A stretch of 64,000 bases of DNA. Source: Citrifermentans bremense R1 (GTDB lineage Bacteria > Desulfobacterota > Desulfuromonadia > Geobacterales > Geobacteraceae). The position numbers and the translations under genes are program-made. Of this stretch, positions 18,833-27,240 are shown piece after piece. Within the stretch, counting starts at the first letter, position 1, and every line of letters starts with the position of its first letter. Where the stretch lies: NCBI RefSeq assembly GCF_000426865.1, contig NZ_AUGE01000006.1, positions 62,001 through 126,000 on the forward strand. Direction: 5' to 3'. The notes below the pieces were generated by a model. The model made no database searches. It was not told the DNA's origin and saw nothing but the letters and a program-made list of their open reading frames with translations.

Positions 18833-19954
18833 ATGAAGATCAATTTCGTAGGGGACATAAGCCTTGCCGACAGCCTGAACTGCCAGGGGTACGGTGTGCG
18901 CACCCTGATGAGGCGCGGGCATGGCGACAGACTTTTCGACGAGGTCGCGCCGGTACTGAACGGGGAGGGGATCTCCTACTGCAACCTGGAGACGGTCCTG
19001 TCGACCCAGGGGGAGGACCCAAACGACCTGGGTTCGGTGGACATGAGGGGCGAGCCGGCCGGTATCGCCGTATTGAACCGGCTCAAGCTCAAGCTGGTGA
19101 ACATAGCCAACAACCACACCATGCAGCACGGCGCCGCCTGCTTCCACGAGACGGTCGAGCTTCTCAAGAGAAACGGGGCTGAGGTCGTGGGTCTCAAGGG
19201 GAGCGACGGGTGGCGCTGCGAGCCGGTCGTCTTCACCTCCGAGGGGGTCCGCTGCGGCATACTCGGATACTCCTTCCAGCACGACCGCTTCCACACCGTA
19301 GATCTTCCCTACGCCTGCGGCGACGACGCGGCCATAATCGGCGACATCGAGCGCCTGAAAGGGGAGGTGGAACTGGTGATCGTCACCTGCCACTGGGGGT
19401 ACGAGTTCATGGACCACCCCACTGCCGACCAGATCGCGGCTGCCCGAAGCTGGGTCGACGCCGGGGCAAAGCTCGTCGTAGGGCATCATCCACACGTGCT
19501 GCAGGGGATGGAGCGCTACCGCGGCGCCTTGATCGCCTACAGCCTGGGCAACTTCATGTTCGACATGCTCTGGTGCGAGGAGTACCGCAAGACGGCCATC
19601 CTGCAGGTGGAATACCGCGACGGAGCTATCCACTACAGCACGGTCCCCGCCATGCTGGACATGAAGAACCGGCTGCGGCTTTTGCAAGGGGAGAAGGCAC
19701 GGGAGTTCGACGAGTTGCTGTCCGGGTTGAACGACAAGGTGGCGCGGGAGGCCCTTTTGAGCGACCAGCGGCAGGGGATCAAGGCCTATGAAGTGGAGTA
19801 CCAGGGGCTGATCAATCGCTGCAGGGTGAACTCCTACTGGTACTTCCTGAAGAAGTTCGCCTGCTATCGCAAGAGGTTCTTGCTGCAGCAGGTCAAAAAG
19901 ACGGTGCAAAGCCACCTTGAGGATTTCCTCGGCATCTTTGCGGCAAGGGGGTAA
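18833..19954 (+). CDS. CapA/PGA_cap family metallophosphoesterase-like protein
   Basis: A 373-residue member of the CapA family named after poly-gamma-glutamate capsule synthesis and related to calcineurin-like phosphoesterases. Conserved pieces are NFVGDISLAD at the N-terminus, YCNLETVL, NIANNHTMQHG, VTCHWGYEF, VGHHPHVLQGME and YSLGNFMFD. The metal-binding Asp, Asn and His pattern is intact. There is no signal peptide. A GAGGAG ribosome site and a 9-nt gap from the GT2 gene place it at the end of the biosynthetic run. CapA proteins take part in polymer export or anchoring, but their reaction is poorly defined; a role in EPS handling is inferred from position. Confidence 0.9.
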   Translation: MKINFVGDISLADSLNCQGYGVRTLMRRGHGDRLFDEVAPVLNGEGISYCNLETVLSTQGEDPNDLGSVDMRGEPAGIAVLNRLKLKLVNIANNHTMQHGAACFHETVELLKRNGAEVVGLKGSDGWRCEPVVFTSEGVRCGILGYSFQHDRFHTVDLPYACGDDAAIIGDIERLKGEVELVIVTCHWGYEFMDHPTADQIAAARSWVDAGAKLVVGHHPHVLQGMERYRGALIAYSLGNFMFDMLWCEEYRKTAILQVEYRDGAIHYSTVPAMLDMKNRLRLLQGEKAREFDELLSGLNDKVAREALLSDQRQGIKAYEVEYQGLINRCRVNSYWYFLKKFACYRKRFLLQQVKKTVQSHLEDFLGIFAARG

Positions 19955-20022
19955 CCCCTCCTTACCCGCGCCGCTGCCCCGGCAACGGCGATGGAACAGA
20001 TTTTAAACGGAGGAGTTTGATG

Positions 20023-23000
20023 ATGAAGAAATCGGCGCGCTTTTGCTCGATGCTGATTGGCCTGCTGCTCGGGGCGGGTTCCGCCGCCCACGGGCAGGTG
20101 CTTTTCAGCGACGGCTTCGACGCCAGCCCGGACTGGCAGTCGGCCGAGTCTTTCGCTCCGGCGGCGAACGCCGCCTGGCCCAACACCTGGGCGGACCGCC
20201 CAGGCGGCCCCGTGCAGCCCCCGCCGCAAAACTGGACTTCCTACCGCGCAGCGGTCCCCAAACGCGACAACAAGGTGAAGACCTTCGTCCTTAGCGCCGA
20301 AGCGGCGCGCAACCCCGGCGGCAAAGGGATGACCTACAACCTCGAGTCCATCGGCTACGGTACCTGGGTCGGCGGCGGCATCGACACCTATCTGGGGGGC
20401 ACCGGCTACAAGGAGATGTTCGTTCGCTTCTACCTGAAGTTCGATCCAGCTACCTTCCACTGGGGTACCGTGACACCGAACTTCGGCAAGCAGAAGGTGG
20501 CCCGCATCTCCAGGCTGAAGGTTGTCCCGAGCACCACGATCAACGCGCAGCTCTGGGACACCCCGGCCAACGGCAGCTACCAGATGCCGACCTTGTTCCC
20601 CGACCTCATGGACAATCCCGCTTACGACACCCCTCCCTCCAGCTACGGCGTGCACCTTAACTATTCCTACCGCTATGACCCGACCTACTACGTTTCCGAC
20701 GGGAACAACGACGTCAATGTCTGGAACCTCCCCTGGCCTTCCGACGGCGGCTGGCACTGCTACGAGTACCGCGTCAAGATGAACAGCGCCCCCGGCGTTG
20801 CCGACGGCGAGTGGGAAATCTGGATCGACGGCGGGACTACCGCAGACCATCACTTCGTGAAGAAGGCGATCCCCTGGGTTCAGGCAGGCGGCAGCGTCAA
20901 CCCGGGCTGGAACTGGGTCACAGTCCTCGATAACGCCACCATCCAGCCGGACATCGCCTACGCCAACTCGATCATGAAGCTGTTCCTCGACGACGTCGTG
21001 ATAGCCACCAGCTACTCCGGCCCCCCGCCGGCTCCGGTGAACTTCACCGCGCAGGCAAGCGGCAGCACCACGGCGCACCTTCAGTGGACGGCCGGCACCA
21101 ACACGGTCCCCTTCGAGACGACGGGCTACAAGGTACTCTACGGGCTCGACCGCACCAACCTGAACAGCGTCTACGACGCCGGCAACGTGACCCAGGCGGA
21201 CATCCCCAACCTGCAGGCCGGCCAGACCTACTACTTCGCGGTAGAAGCAGTGAACAAGCAAAGCTACGACGCACAGGAAAACGTAAGCCTTAGCAGCCAG
21301 GTGGCAAGCGTGGCACTGGGAACCTCAGCCCCGGTTGCAGACACCGTGGCGCCGACCGCCTCCATCTCCTCTCCCGCCACAGGTTCAACCGTGAGCGGAT
21401 CGGTCGCCATCAACGCCAACGCGAGCGACAACGTCGCGGTATCCAAAGTGGAGTTCTACGTCAACGGCGCCCTCTACGGCATGGTCGGGAGCGCACCCTA
21501 CAGCGTCTCCTGGAATACCGCCAACCTTAATAAGGGTTCGTACCAGCTCTCCGCCAAGGCCTATGACGCAGCCGGCAACGTCGGGCTCGCCCAGGCGGTT
21601 TCAGTCAACGTGCAGAACGCATCCTCTACCTCACCCGCTCCGAGTGCCGACACCACCGCACCTGCGGTTTCCGCCTTCGCTATGCCGGCTACGGCCAGTG
21701 CCCTAAACGTCGCGGTTTCCTCTTTCAGCGGCAGCGACAACGTAGGTGTGACCGGTTACCTCATCACTGAGAGCGCAACCGCGCCTGCAGCATCGGCAAC
21801 CGGTTGGACCGGCGCCGCTCCGACCAGCTTCAGCTTCGCAGCCGCCGGCGCCCGCACCGCTTACGCCTGGGTCAAGGACGCAGCAGGCAACGTATCCGCC
21901 AGCCGTAGCGCAGCCGTAACCATCACCCTTCCGGCCGCCACCGGCCCGGTAGTCAGCTTCATCACCCCGCAAGCCAGCGCCTCGGTCCCGAGCGTCACCC
22001 CCATCAGCGCAAAGGCAACCTCCTCCCTGGGCATCGCCCAGATGAGGATCTACGTCGACAACACCCTGATGCAGACCGCTTACGTCGACAACGTGGCTTA
22101 CAACTGGGATACCACAACCGCAGCGAAGGGCGCCCACACCCTGATGGTGTACGCATTCGACAAATCCCTTAATCTGACCATCTCCAAGATCAGCGTCATC
22201 ACCGGCGCAAGCGACACCACGGCGCCGTCGGTAACCTCCTTTGTCATGCCGGCGACGGCGACCACTCTGACCGTGCCGATCTCCGGCCTGGTCGCCAGCG
22301 ACAACGTCGGCGTAGCCGGCTACCTGGTCAGCGAAAATGCAACTGCACCTGCCGCCTCCGCAACTGGCTGGAGCAGCACCGCACCTGCCAGCTTCTCCTT
22401 CGCGGGCGAGGGGGCCCGCTCGGCCTACGCCTGGGCCAAAGACGCGGCCGGCAACGTCTCCGCGGCAGCTAAAGCCTCGGTGACCATCACTCTTCCTGAC
22501 CTTACCGCTCCTGTGGTTGCCGTAACCTCCCCCGCATCCGGGAACAGCGTCGCCGGTACCGTCACCGTAACCGCCAGCGCAAGAGACAACAAGGGCGTCT
22601 CCAAAGTCGAGTTCTATGTCAACGGCAGCCTGAAATCCACAGCAACCGCAGCCCCGTATGCCTTCAGCTGGGCCACCGCAACTTATACCAACGGTAGCTA
22701 TACCCTGAGCGCCAAGGCGTATGACGCAGCCCGCAACGTCGGGCAGTCCGCCCCGGTTACCGCCAGCGTCAACAACGACACCACTGCCCCGGCGATCAGC
22801 AGCTTCTCCATGCCGGCCACCAGCACCAGCACCACCGTAGCGGTGTCAAGCCTGAGCGCCAGCGACAACGTCGCGGTAACCGGCTACCTGATCACCGAGA
22901 GCTCCACCACACCGGCAGCCGCTCTTAGCAACTGGAGCGCCTCCGTTCCGACCAGCTTCATCTTCTCCGGTAGCGGCGCACGCACCGCCTACGCCTGGGC

Positions 23001-23334
23001 CAAGGATGCGGCTGGCAACGTCTCGCTCTCCCGCTCCGCCTCCGTGAACATCACCGTGCCGGACACCACCCCGCCGGTAATCACCGTGATCTCCCCGAGC
23101 GCCGGGATCAAAGTCCCCAACAACTTGACCATCAGCGCCTCGGCAAAGGACCCCAGCGGCGTCATCCAGATCAGGGTGTACGTTGACAAGGTGCTCATGG
23201 CAACCACCAACGCATCCAGCATCTCCTACGTCTGGAACACCACCAAGGCAGCCGCAGGTACCCACAACATCGAGATCTGGGCCTTCGACTCCGCCAGAAA
23301 CTACGGCATTGCCAAAGTGGCGGTACAAAAATAA
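20023..23334 (+). CDS. Secreted polysaccharide-lyase-like protein with FN3 and alternating Ig-like repeats
   Basis: An 1,103-residue exported protein. The signal peptide (MKKSARFCSMLIGLLLGAG, cleavage near AAHG) is followed by a beta-jelly-roll domain (about 25-330) like concanavalin-fold polysaccharide lyases (FVRFYLKFDPATFHWG, WHCYEYRVKMN, IMKLFLDDVVIA). A fibronectin type III domain (about 338-430) follows, then seven Ig-like modules alternating two types: one with SKVEFYVNG/SAKAYDAAGNVG, the other with SDNVGVTGYLITES/AYAWVKDAAGNVS. GGAGGAG precedes the ATG; an ATG one codon upstream and a TTG are possible. It is the last gene of the EPS run and may bind, trim or crosslink the extracellular polymer. 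No PEP-CTERM tail is present. Confidence 0.82.
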   Translation: MKKSARFCSMLIGLLLGAGSAAHGQVLFSDGFDASPDWQSAESFAPAANAAWPNTWADRPGGPVQPPPQNWTSYRAAVPKRDNKVKTFVLSAEAARNPGGKGMTYNLESIGYGTWVGGGIDTYLGGTGYKEMFVRFYLKFDPATFHWGTVTPNFGKQKVARISRLKVVPSTTINAQLWDTPANGSYQMPTLFPDLMDNPAYDTPPSSYGVHLNYSYRYDPTYYVSDGNNDVNVWNLPWPSDGGWHCYEYRVKMNSAPGVADGEWEIWIDGGTTADHHFVKKAIPWVQAGGSVNPGWNWVTVLDNATIQPDIAYANSIMKLFLDDVVIATSYSGPPPAPVNFTAQASGSTTAHLQWTAGTNTVPFETTGYKVLYGLDRTNLNSVYDAGNVTQADIPNLQAGQTYYFAVEAVNKQSYDAQENVSLSSQVASVALGTSAPVADTVAPTASISSPATGSTVSGSVAINANASDNVAVSKVEFYVNGALYGMVGSAPYSVSWNTANLNKGSYQLSAKAYDAAGNVGLAQAVSVNVQNASSTSPAPSADTTAPAVSAFAMPATASALNVAVSSFSGSDNVGVTGYLITESATAPAASATGWTGAAPTSFSFAAAGARTAYAWVKDAAGNVSASRSAAVTITLPAATGPVVSFITPQASASVPSVTPISAKATSSLGIAQMRIYVDNTLMQTAYVDNVAYNWDTTTAAKGAHTLMVYAFDKSLNLTISKISVITGASDTTAPSVTSFVMPATATTLTVPISGLVASDNVGVAGYLVSENATAPAASATGWSSTAPASFSFAGEGARSAYAWAKDAAGNVSAAAKASVTITLPDLTAPVVAVTSPASGNSVAGTVTVTASARDNKGVSKVEFYVNGSLKSTATAAPYAFSWATATYTNGSYTLSAKAYDAARNVGQSAPVTASVNNDTTAPAISSFSMPATSTSTTVAVSSLSASDNVAVTGYLITESSTTPAAALSNWSASVPTSFIFSGSGARTAYAWAKDAAGNVSLSRSASVNITVPDTTPPVITVISPSAGIKVPNNLTISASAKDPSGVIQIRVYVDKVLMATTNASSISYVWNTTKAAAGTHNIEIWAFDSARNYGIAKVAVQK

Positions 23335-23390
23335 GAAAGAAACTGCGTGCTAACAGAAGGGACGCAGAAAAATCTGCGCTCCTAATTAAA

Positions 23391-23422
23391 AACCCCGCCT
23401 TCCGCAGGCGGGGTTTCGTTTT
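23391..23422. terminator. Bidirectional intrinsic terminator
   Basis: A perfect 9-bp stem (AACCCCGCC/GGCGGGGTT) with a 7-nt loop is followed by TCGTTTT on the plus strand; on the minus strand the same stem is followed by a T-rich tail. It lies between the convergent Ig-repeat protein and VanZ-like genes, so it likely ends both transcripts. A second small hairpin (CGCAGA/TCTGCG) lies just upstream at 23,363-23,378 without a T-run. Confidence 0.88.
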
Positions 23423-24614
23423 AGTCTATTCCCGAGAGGTGCAGGTATAGCGCCGGCACGAGCCAGCCGGCTAGGGCCAAGAGCGCCTGGGTCAGGTCGG
23501 GGCTTCGGCCGGGGATCGCTAGCTGCTGCCACTCCAGCAAAAAAACGAAGCTAAAGACGGCTGCCGCTCCCGGCCAGGAAGGCCCTCTCGCTTGTTCACG
23601 CCCCTGCGCGAAGAGGAGCGACATCGCCGCGAAAGGCCACACTCCTTCCAGTATGCTCCCGAAACCGCTCAGCTCGTGAGCCAACTGCCCCTTAAACGGT
23701 ATCCAGCTGAACGCTGCCGCCACACTCCCCACACCCGGTTTCAACTCGTAGAACGCGAAGCCGGCGACAAGCAGCAGACACCCCATTAAACGCCTTGATT
23801 TCTCCCCCAAAAAACCCGCCGCTAAAAGTAGCGGAACCGCCGCGAATAACCCCGCTAAGGCCTCCAGGGAGAGCTGGCGCCCCTGGATGAAGACCTTCGC
23901 GCAGAGAACGCCCGCGGCAAAAAAAGTGAAAAAGGGGAGGGCAAGGGCGCGCCGCCGTACGGTCTCCTGCGCCACCACTCCGAGCCCGGCCAGATAGAAA
24001 AAGTAGGTGGCTGCCTGCGCCAGGTCGAAGCGCGACAGGTCGTTGGCCGTGTACCAAAGCGGCTTGAGCCCGTTCTTGATCCCCCCGAAGTCGAGCGAGG
24101 GGACGAAGGGGGCCCATTGGGAGGAAAGCCAGAGCAAAAGGACGCAAAGGCCAAGCTCCCCCCGAATTCCGGCGGTGAGAACGCTCGCCCGCCAGCGCGA
24201 CCAGGCCCCTTCGGGCACGGCCGCTTGCTGCCAGCAAAACGCAAGGAGCGCGCCGGCAAAGCTTCCCGCGGTGTTGGTGCAGAGGTCTACTACGGAGGGG
24301 GTGCGGTCGGGGAGGAAGGCCTGGGTAAACTCCATGGCCAAGCTGAGCGCGCTCCCGCCGACGAGCGCGCAGAGAAAGGGGAGGGCGCATCGCCCGTCAT
24401 CCCGGCGGAAGAGGCGAAAGAGAAGATAGCCCAACGGGGCGTAGGCGATGACGTTGACCAGGAGGTCGCTTTTGGAGACGCGGCCGGGGAGATCAAGCGT
24501 GCACCAGTCGAAAAGGCCGGCGCCGGGGAGGCGCCAGCCGCTGAAGGGGAAGAGGGAGGCGTAGGCGATCAAGAGGATGCAGGCCAAGGCCGGAAAGAGC
24601 GCTTTTCGGTTCAA
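23421..24614 (-). CDS. VanZ-like family membrane protein
   Basis: A 397-residue polytopic membrane protein with an N-terminal VanZ-like domain: ILLIAYASLFPFSGW, LLVNVIAYAPLGYLLF and MEFTQAFLPDRTPSVVDLCTNTAG are the classical conserved blocks. The remaining ~250 residues add several hydrophobic helices not found in short VanZ proteins. VanZ proteins are named after teicoplanin resistance, but their molecular function is unknown; many occur in exosortase/EPS regions. The start is a TTG directly after a GGGGGAG ribosome site. The gene faces the EPS operon, and its stop codon lies inside the T-run of the shared terminator. It is followed upstream by the regulator gene on the same strand, about 30 nt away. 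Confidence 0.85.
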   Translation of the reverse strand: MNRKALFPALACILLIAYASLFPFSGWRLPGAGLFDWCTLDLPGRVSKSDLLVNVIAYAPLGYLLFRLFRRDDGRCALPFLCALVGGSALSLAMEFTQAFLPDRTPSVVDLCTNTAGSFAGALLAFCWQQAAVPEGAWSRWRASVLTAGIRGELGLCVLLLWLSSQWAPFVPSLDFGGIKNGLKPLWYTANDLSRFDLAQAATYFFYLAGLGVVAQETVRRRALALPFFTFFAAGVLCAKVFIQGRQLSLEALAGLFAAVPLLLAAGFLGEKSRRLMGCLLLVAGFAFYELKPGVGSVAAAFSWIPFKGQLAHELSGFGSILEGVWPFAAMSLLFAQGREQARGPSWPGAAAVFSFVFLLEWQQLAIPGRSPDLTQALLALAGWLVPALYLHLSGID

Positions 24615-24643
24615 ATGCTCCCCCTTTGTGTCGGCGCCCGCCC

Positions 24644-25360
24644 CTAGTGCCTGGCCCGCTGCTGGTGGAAGGGGTGGTTCAGGAGAATGGCCTTGTTCTG
24701 CAGCACGGAGATAATCCCGGACTTCTCCAGGGTCCTCAAGACCCGGCTCATGGTCTCGCGGGTGACGGAAGCGTAGCTCGCCATCTGCTGGTGGGTCATC
24801 TTCACGTCGATGATGATGCCGCGGTCGTCCCGCACGCCGTAGAGTTCCCCCAGGCGGTCCAGAAGCGAGATGACGCGGTCCTGCGCGTTCTCGGCGTTGA
24901 AGGAGAGTATCCTGATCATCTCCCAGGAGTCCCGGAGCCTGCCGCAGAGCAGTTCGATGATCTTGCGGCGGATCCCCTCGTTGCTCATCAGGTGCTGTTC
25001 GAAGTCGTCCTTGTGCAAAAGGCCTATCACCGACTCCTCGTGGGCGATGATGGTGGCGGGCGAGGTCTTGCCGTCGAGAAGCGACATCTCTCCGAAGAAG
25101 TCGTTCTTCTTGTGGATGGTGATGATCTGCTCCTTGCCGTCTTCGTTCAGCTTGACCACCCGCACCTTCCCCGAATAGATCAGGTACATGTAGTTGCTGG
25201 TGTCTTCCTCGTAAAGGACTATCTGTTCCTTATCGTAGTCCTGCTTCCGGAAGAGCCTTTCCACCAGTTCGATTTCGCCGGGCTCGAGGGTGGAAAAAAA
25301 GGGGATGCTGCTGATAATGCGCGCCTCTGCTTTTTGTTTTTGCCCCGCCTGCCGAGTCAT
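24644..25360 (-). CDS. Crp/Fnr-family transcriptional regulator
   Basis: A 238-residue regulator with an N-terminal cyclic-nucleotide-binding-like beta-roll (FFSTLEPGEIELVERLF, YMYLIYSGKVRVV, NDFFGEMSLLDGKTSPATI) and a C-terminal winged helix (MTHQQMASYASVTRETMSRVLRTLEKSGII). The FGEMSLLDG loop resembles a phosphate-binding cassette, but the Arg-Ser/Thr pair of cAMP-binding CRP is not preserved exactly, so the ligand is uncertain. There is no N-terminal cysteine cluster of the FNR kind. A GAGGAG ribosome site precedes the ATG. It is divergent from the exosortase operon and could control it, the VanZ-like gene, or both. This is an inference from position. Confidence 0.9.
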   Translation of the reverse strand: MTRQAGQKQKAEARIISSIPFFSTLEPGEIELVERLFRKQDYDKEQIVLYEEDTSNYMYLIYSGKVRVVKLNEDGKEQIITIHKKNDFFGEMSLLDGKTSPATIIAHEESVIGLLHKDDFEQHLMSNEGIRRKIIELLCGRLRDSWEMIRILSFNAENAQDRVISLLDRLGELYGVRDDRGIIIDVKMTHQQMASYASVTRETMSRVLRTLEKSGIISVLQNKAILLNHPFHQQRARH

Positions 25361-25563
25361 CCGGTGTCTCCTCGTTTACATCTGAATCTTGGTGCCGGCG
25401 AGCAGAGTGAACCCGGGGTTGCAACGGCACTTCATTGGCTTTGTTCCACACATTGCCGGAAAGCGTAAGGGCGGTGTTGGCACTTGCCGACGCGTAATTG
25501 ACTGTTTGCGAAATTGCTTCATTGTCTATTGTCAGAGTCCGGTTTACCACAATGAATTAATAC

Positions 25564-25592
25564 TTGTCAATTTGTCCTTCACACTGTAAAGT
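25564..25592 (+). promoter_or_regulatory. Candidate sigma70 promoter of the exosortase operon
   Basis: TTGTCA and TAAAGT are separated by 17 nt, about 60 nt before the exosortase ATG. The surrounding 292-nt divergent intergenic stretch (25,361-25,652) is AT-richer than its neighbours and also holds the upstream region of the Crp-family gene, for which I could not find a convincing minus-strand promoter. Confidence 0.5.
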
Positions 25593-25652
25593 GTAGCATC
25601 CAAAATCGACCCTGTTATTTGCCCACCTGTTGCGGATTAGAGGTTATCTCCA

Positions 25653-26498
25653 ATGACAGTCGCCGAGTGTTTGAAACATCACAGGGTGCAGTTTCTTTTG
25701 GCGCTGTTGATACTGGCCGCCGTTTACTGGAGCGTTGTGCCTGAGATGGTTCAGCAGTGGTACGAGGACGAGAACTATTCCCACGGTTTCGTCGTCCCCC
25801 TGATCGCCGGGTACTTCGCCTACGAGCGCCGCAAGGATCTGGCCTCCGTGCTGGCCGAGCCTTGGTGGCCCGGGCTTTTGCTGGTGGCCGCCGGCCTTAT
25901 GCAACTGGTGGTGGGTTGGCTTGGCACCGAATTTTTCACCATGCGCAGTTCCCTTGTGGTCACCCTTTGCGGGATGACCCTTTTTTTATTGGGAAAGAGG
26001 CTGTTCCGGCTCATGCTGCTGCCGCTTGCCTACCTCCTTTTCATGGTGCCGCTCCCCTACATCATCTACGACATGGTCGCCTTCCCCCTGAAACTCTTCG
26101 TGACCCGCGTCTCCATAGCGACGCTGAAGCTCATGGGGGTGGTGGTGATGAGGGAGGGGAATATCATCATGCTCCCTTTCACCACGCTGGAGGTAGCCGA
26201 CGCCTGCAGCGGCATCAGGTCGCTCATTTCGCTCCTCGCGCTCGCGGTCGCCTACGCCTTCTTCCTGGAGATGGGGCCGTTGCGTCGGGGGGTGCTGATC
26301 CTCGCCGCCATACCTATAGCCATCTCGGCCAACGCGTTCAGGGTGATAGGGACGGGGGTCCTGGCCCAGTACTGGGGCGCCAAGGCCGCGGAAGGGTTTT
26401 TCCACGAGTTCGCGGGCCTTGCGGTCTTCGTGGTCGCCATCGCGCTCATGATCGGGCTCGGCTCCTTGCTGTCGCGCGGTAAAGGGGGGGCGGCATGA
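25653..26498 (+). CDS. xrt: Exosortase (EpsH/XrtA-type)
   Basis: A 281-residue membrane protein with about eight transmembrane helices. Exosortases are transpeptidase-like enzymes thought to cleave PEP-CTERM sorting signals and attach the proteins to the cell surface. The invariant active-site residues are present: Cys185 in VADACSGIRSL, Arg230 in NAFRVIG, and His251 in FFHEFAG. The HGFVVPLIAGYFAYERR segment near the N-terminus is also diagnostic. The exact exosortase subclass cannot be fixed by eye; the only recognisable substrate in the window has a VPEPST motif, which fits the A-type. It is coupled to epsI by an ATGA overlap and followed by the UDP-sugar dehydrogenase and prsK/prsR genes. 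Confidence 0.93.
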   Translation: MTVAECLKHHRVQFLLALLILAAVYWSVVPEMVQQWYEDENYSHGFVVPLIAGYFAYERRKDLASVLAEPWWPGLLLVAAGLMQLVVGWLGTEFFTMRSSLVVTLCGMTLFLLGKRLFRLMLLPLAYLLFMVPLPYIIYDMVAFPLKLFVTRVSIATLKLMGVVVMREGNIIMLPFTTLEVADACSGIRSLISLLALAVAYAFFLEMGPLRRGVLILAAIPIAISANAFRVIGTGVLAQYWGAKAAEGFFHEFAGLAVFVVAIALMIGLGSLLSRGKGGAA

Positions 26499-27121
26499 AG
26501 GCGCATTTCCTGGCGATCTACCTGCTTCTCGTTGCGGCCGGGCTCTACCTGCACCTGCATAGCGACCTGAGCGTCCCCATAAACCGCCCCTTGCAGCAGT
26601 TTCCGGCCGCGGTGAACAGCTGGCGCATGACCGACGAGGGGCAACTCTCCGGCGAGGTCCAGAACGTGCTCAAGGCCTCCGACGTCCTGATCCGGCAGTA
26701 CCAGGGTCCGCAGGGGGAGAAGGTGCAGCTCTACATCGGCTACCACGGCGGCGGCAAGGGGGGAGGGGAGATCCACTCCCCCAAGCACTGCCTTCCCGGC
26801 AGCGGCTGGCTGGAGCACTCCAGCAACCGCTACACCATAAAGGCCGGAAAAGACGGCCTGAACCTGGTCCAGGCGGTGTACCAGAAGGGGGAAAGCAGCG
26901 AACTCTTCCTCTACTGGTACCAGGTGCGCGGCAAGAGCCTCTCCGAGGAGTTCTCGCTCAAAGGGCAGCAGATCCTGAACTCGGTATTGCACCGGCGCCG
27001 CGACGCCTCCTTCATCAGGGTTTCCATCCCCTTCCAGGGGGATGAGCGGCAGGCCAAGGCCGTAGGGGAGCGCTTCGTAAAGGAGTTCCTCCCGGCGATA
27101 CGGACCTTCCTGCCGAGCTGA
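26495..27121 (+). CDS. epsI: EpsI family protein (exosortase-associated)
   Basis: A 208-residue protein with one N-terminal hydrophobic anchor (MKAHFLAIYLLLVAAGLYL) and a periplasmic EpsI/DUF3485 domain. The family signature HSPKHCLPGSGW, containing Cys99, is intact, and YIGYHGGGKGGGEIH precedes it. EpsI partners exosortases genetically and in some organisms is fused to them; its activity is not established, though a protease-like or assembly role is often proposed. The ATG overlaps the exosortase stop, giving tight coupling. About 120 nt of GC-rich sequence with a hairpin but no T-run separates it from the UDP-sugar dehydrogenase gene. Confidence 0.92.
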   Translation: MKAHFLAIYLLLVAAGLYLHLHSDLSVPINRPLQQFPAAVNSWRMTDEGQLSGEVQNVLKASDVLIRQYQGPQGEKVQLYIGYHGGGKGGGEIHSPKHCLPGSGWLEHSSNRYTIKAGKDGLNLVQAVYQKGESSELFLYWYQVRGKSLSEEFSLKGQQILNSVLHRRRDASFIRVSIPFQGDERQAKAVGERFVKEFLPAIRTFLPS

Positions 27122-27240
27122 GCCGCCGGCGCGGCTCGCCATCTGCCTCATGGCGATGGCGGCGCGGTAAGGCGGCAGTAGAACTGCAGCGCGATCAATT
27201 CATTTTGGCGGCCTTGGTGCCGCAATTTCAGGAGGACGAC

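Noticed and set aside
17822-19915. A 697-codon minus-strand open frame across the GT2 and CapA genes
   Set aside because: It lies opposite two well-supported genes, and its composition is that of the complementary strand of GC-rich coding DNA.
25230-25550. Minus-strand frame overlapping the start of the Crp-family gene, and a 19-codon frame (MKCRCNPGF) just upstream of it
   Set aside because: The long frame shares most of its length out of frame with the regulator, and the short one has no ribosome site. A leader peptide cannot be excluded but is unsupported.
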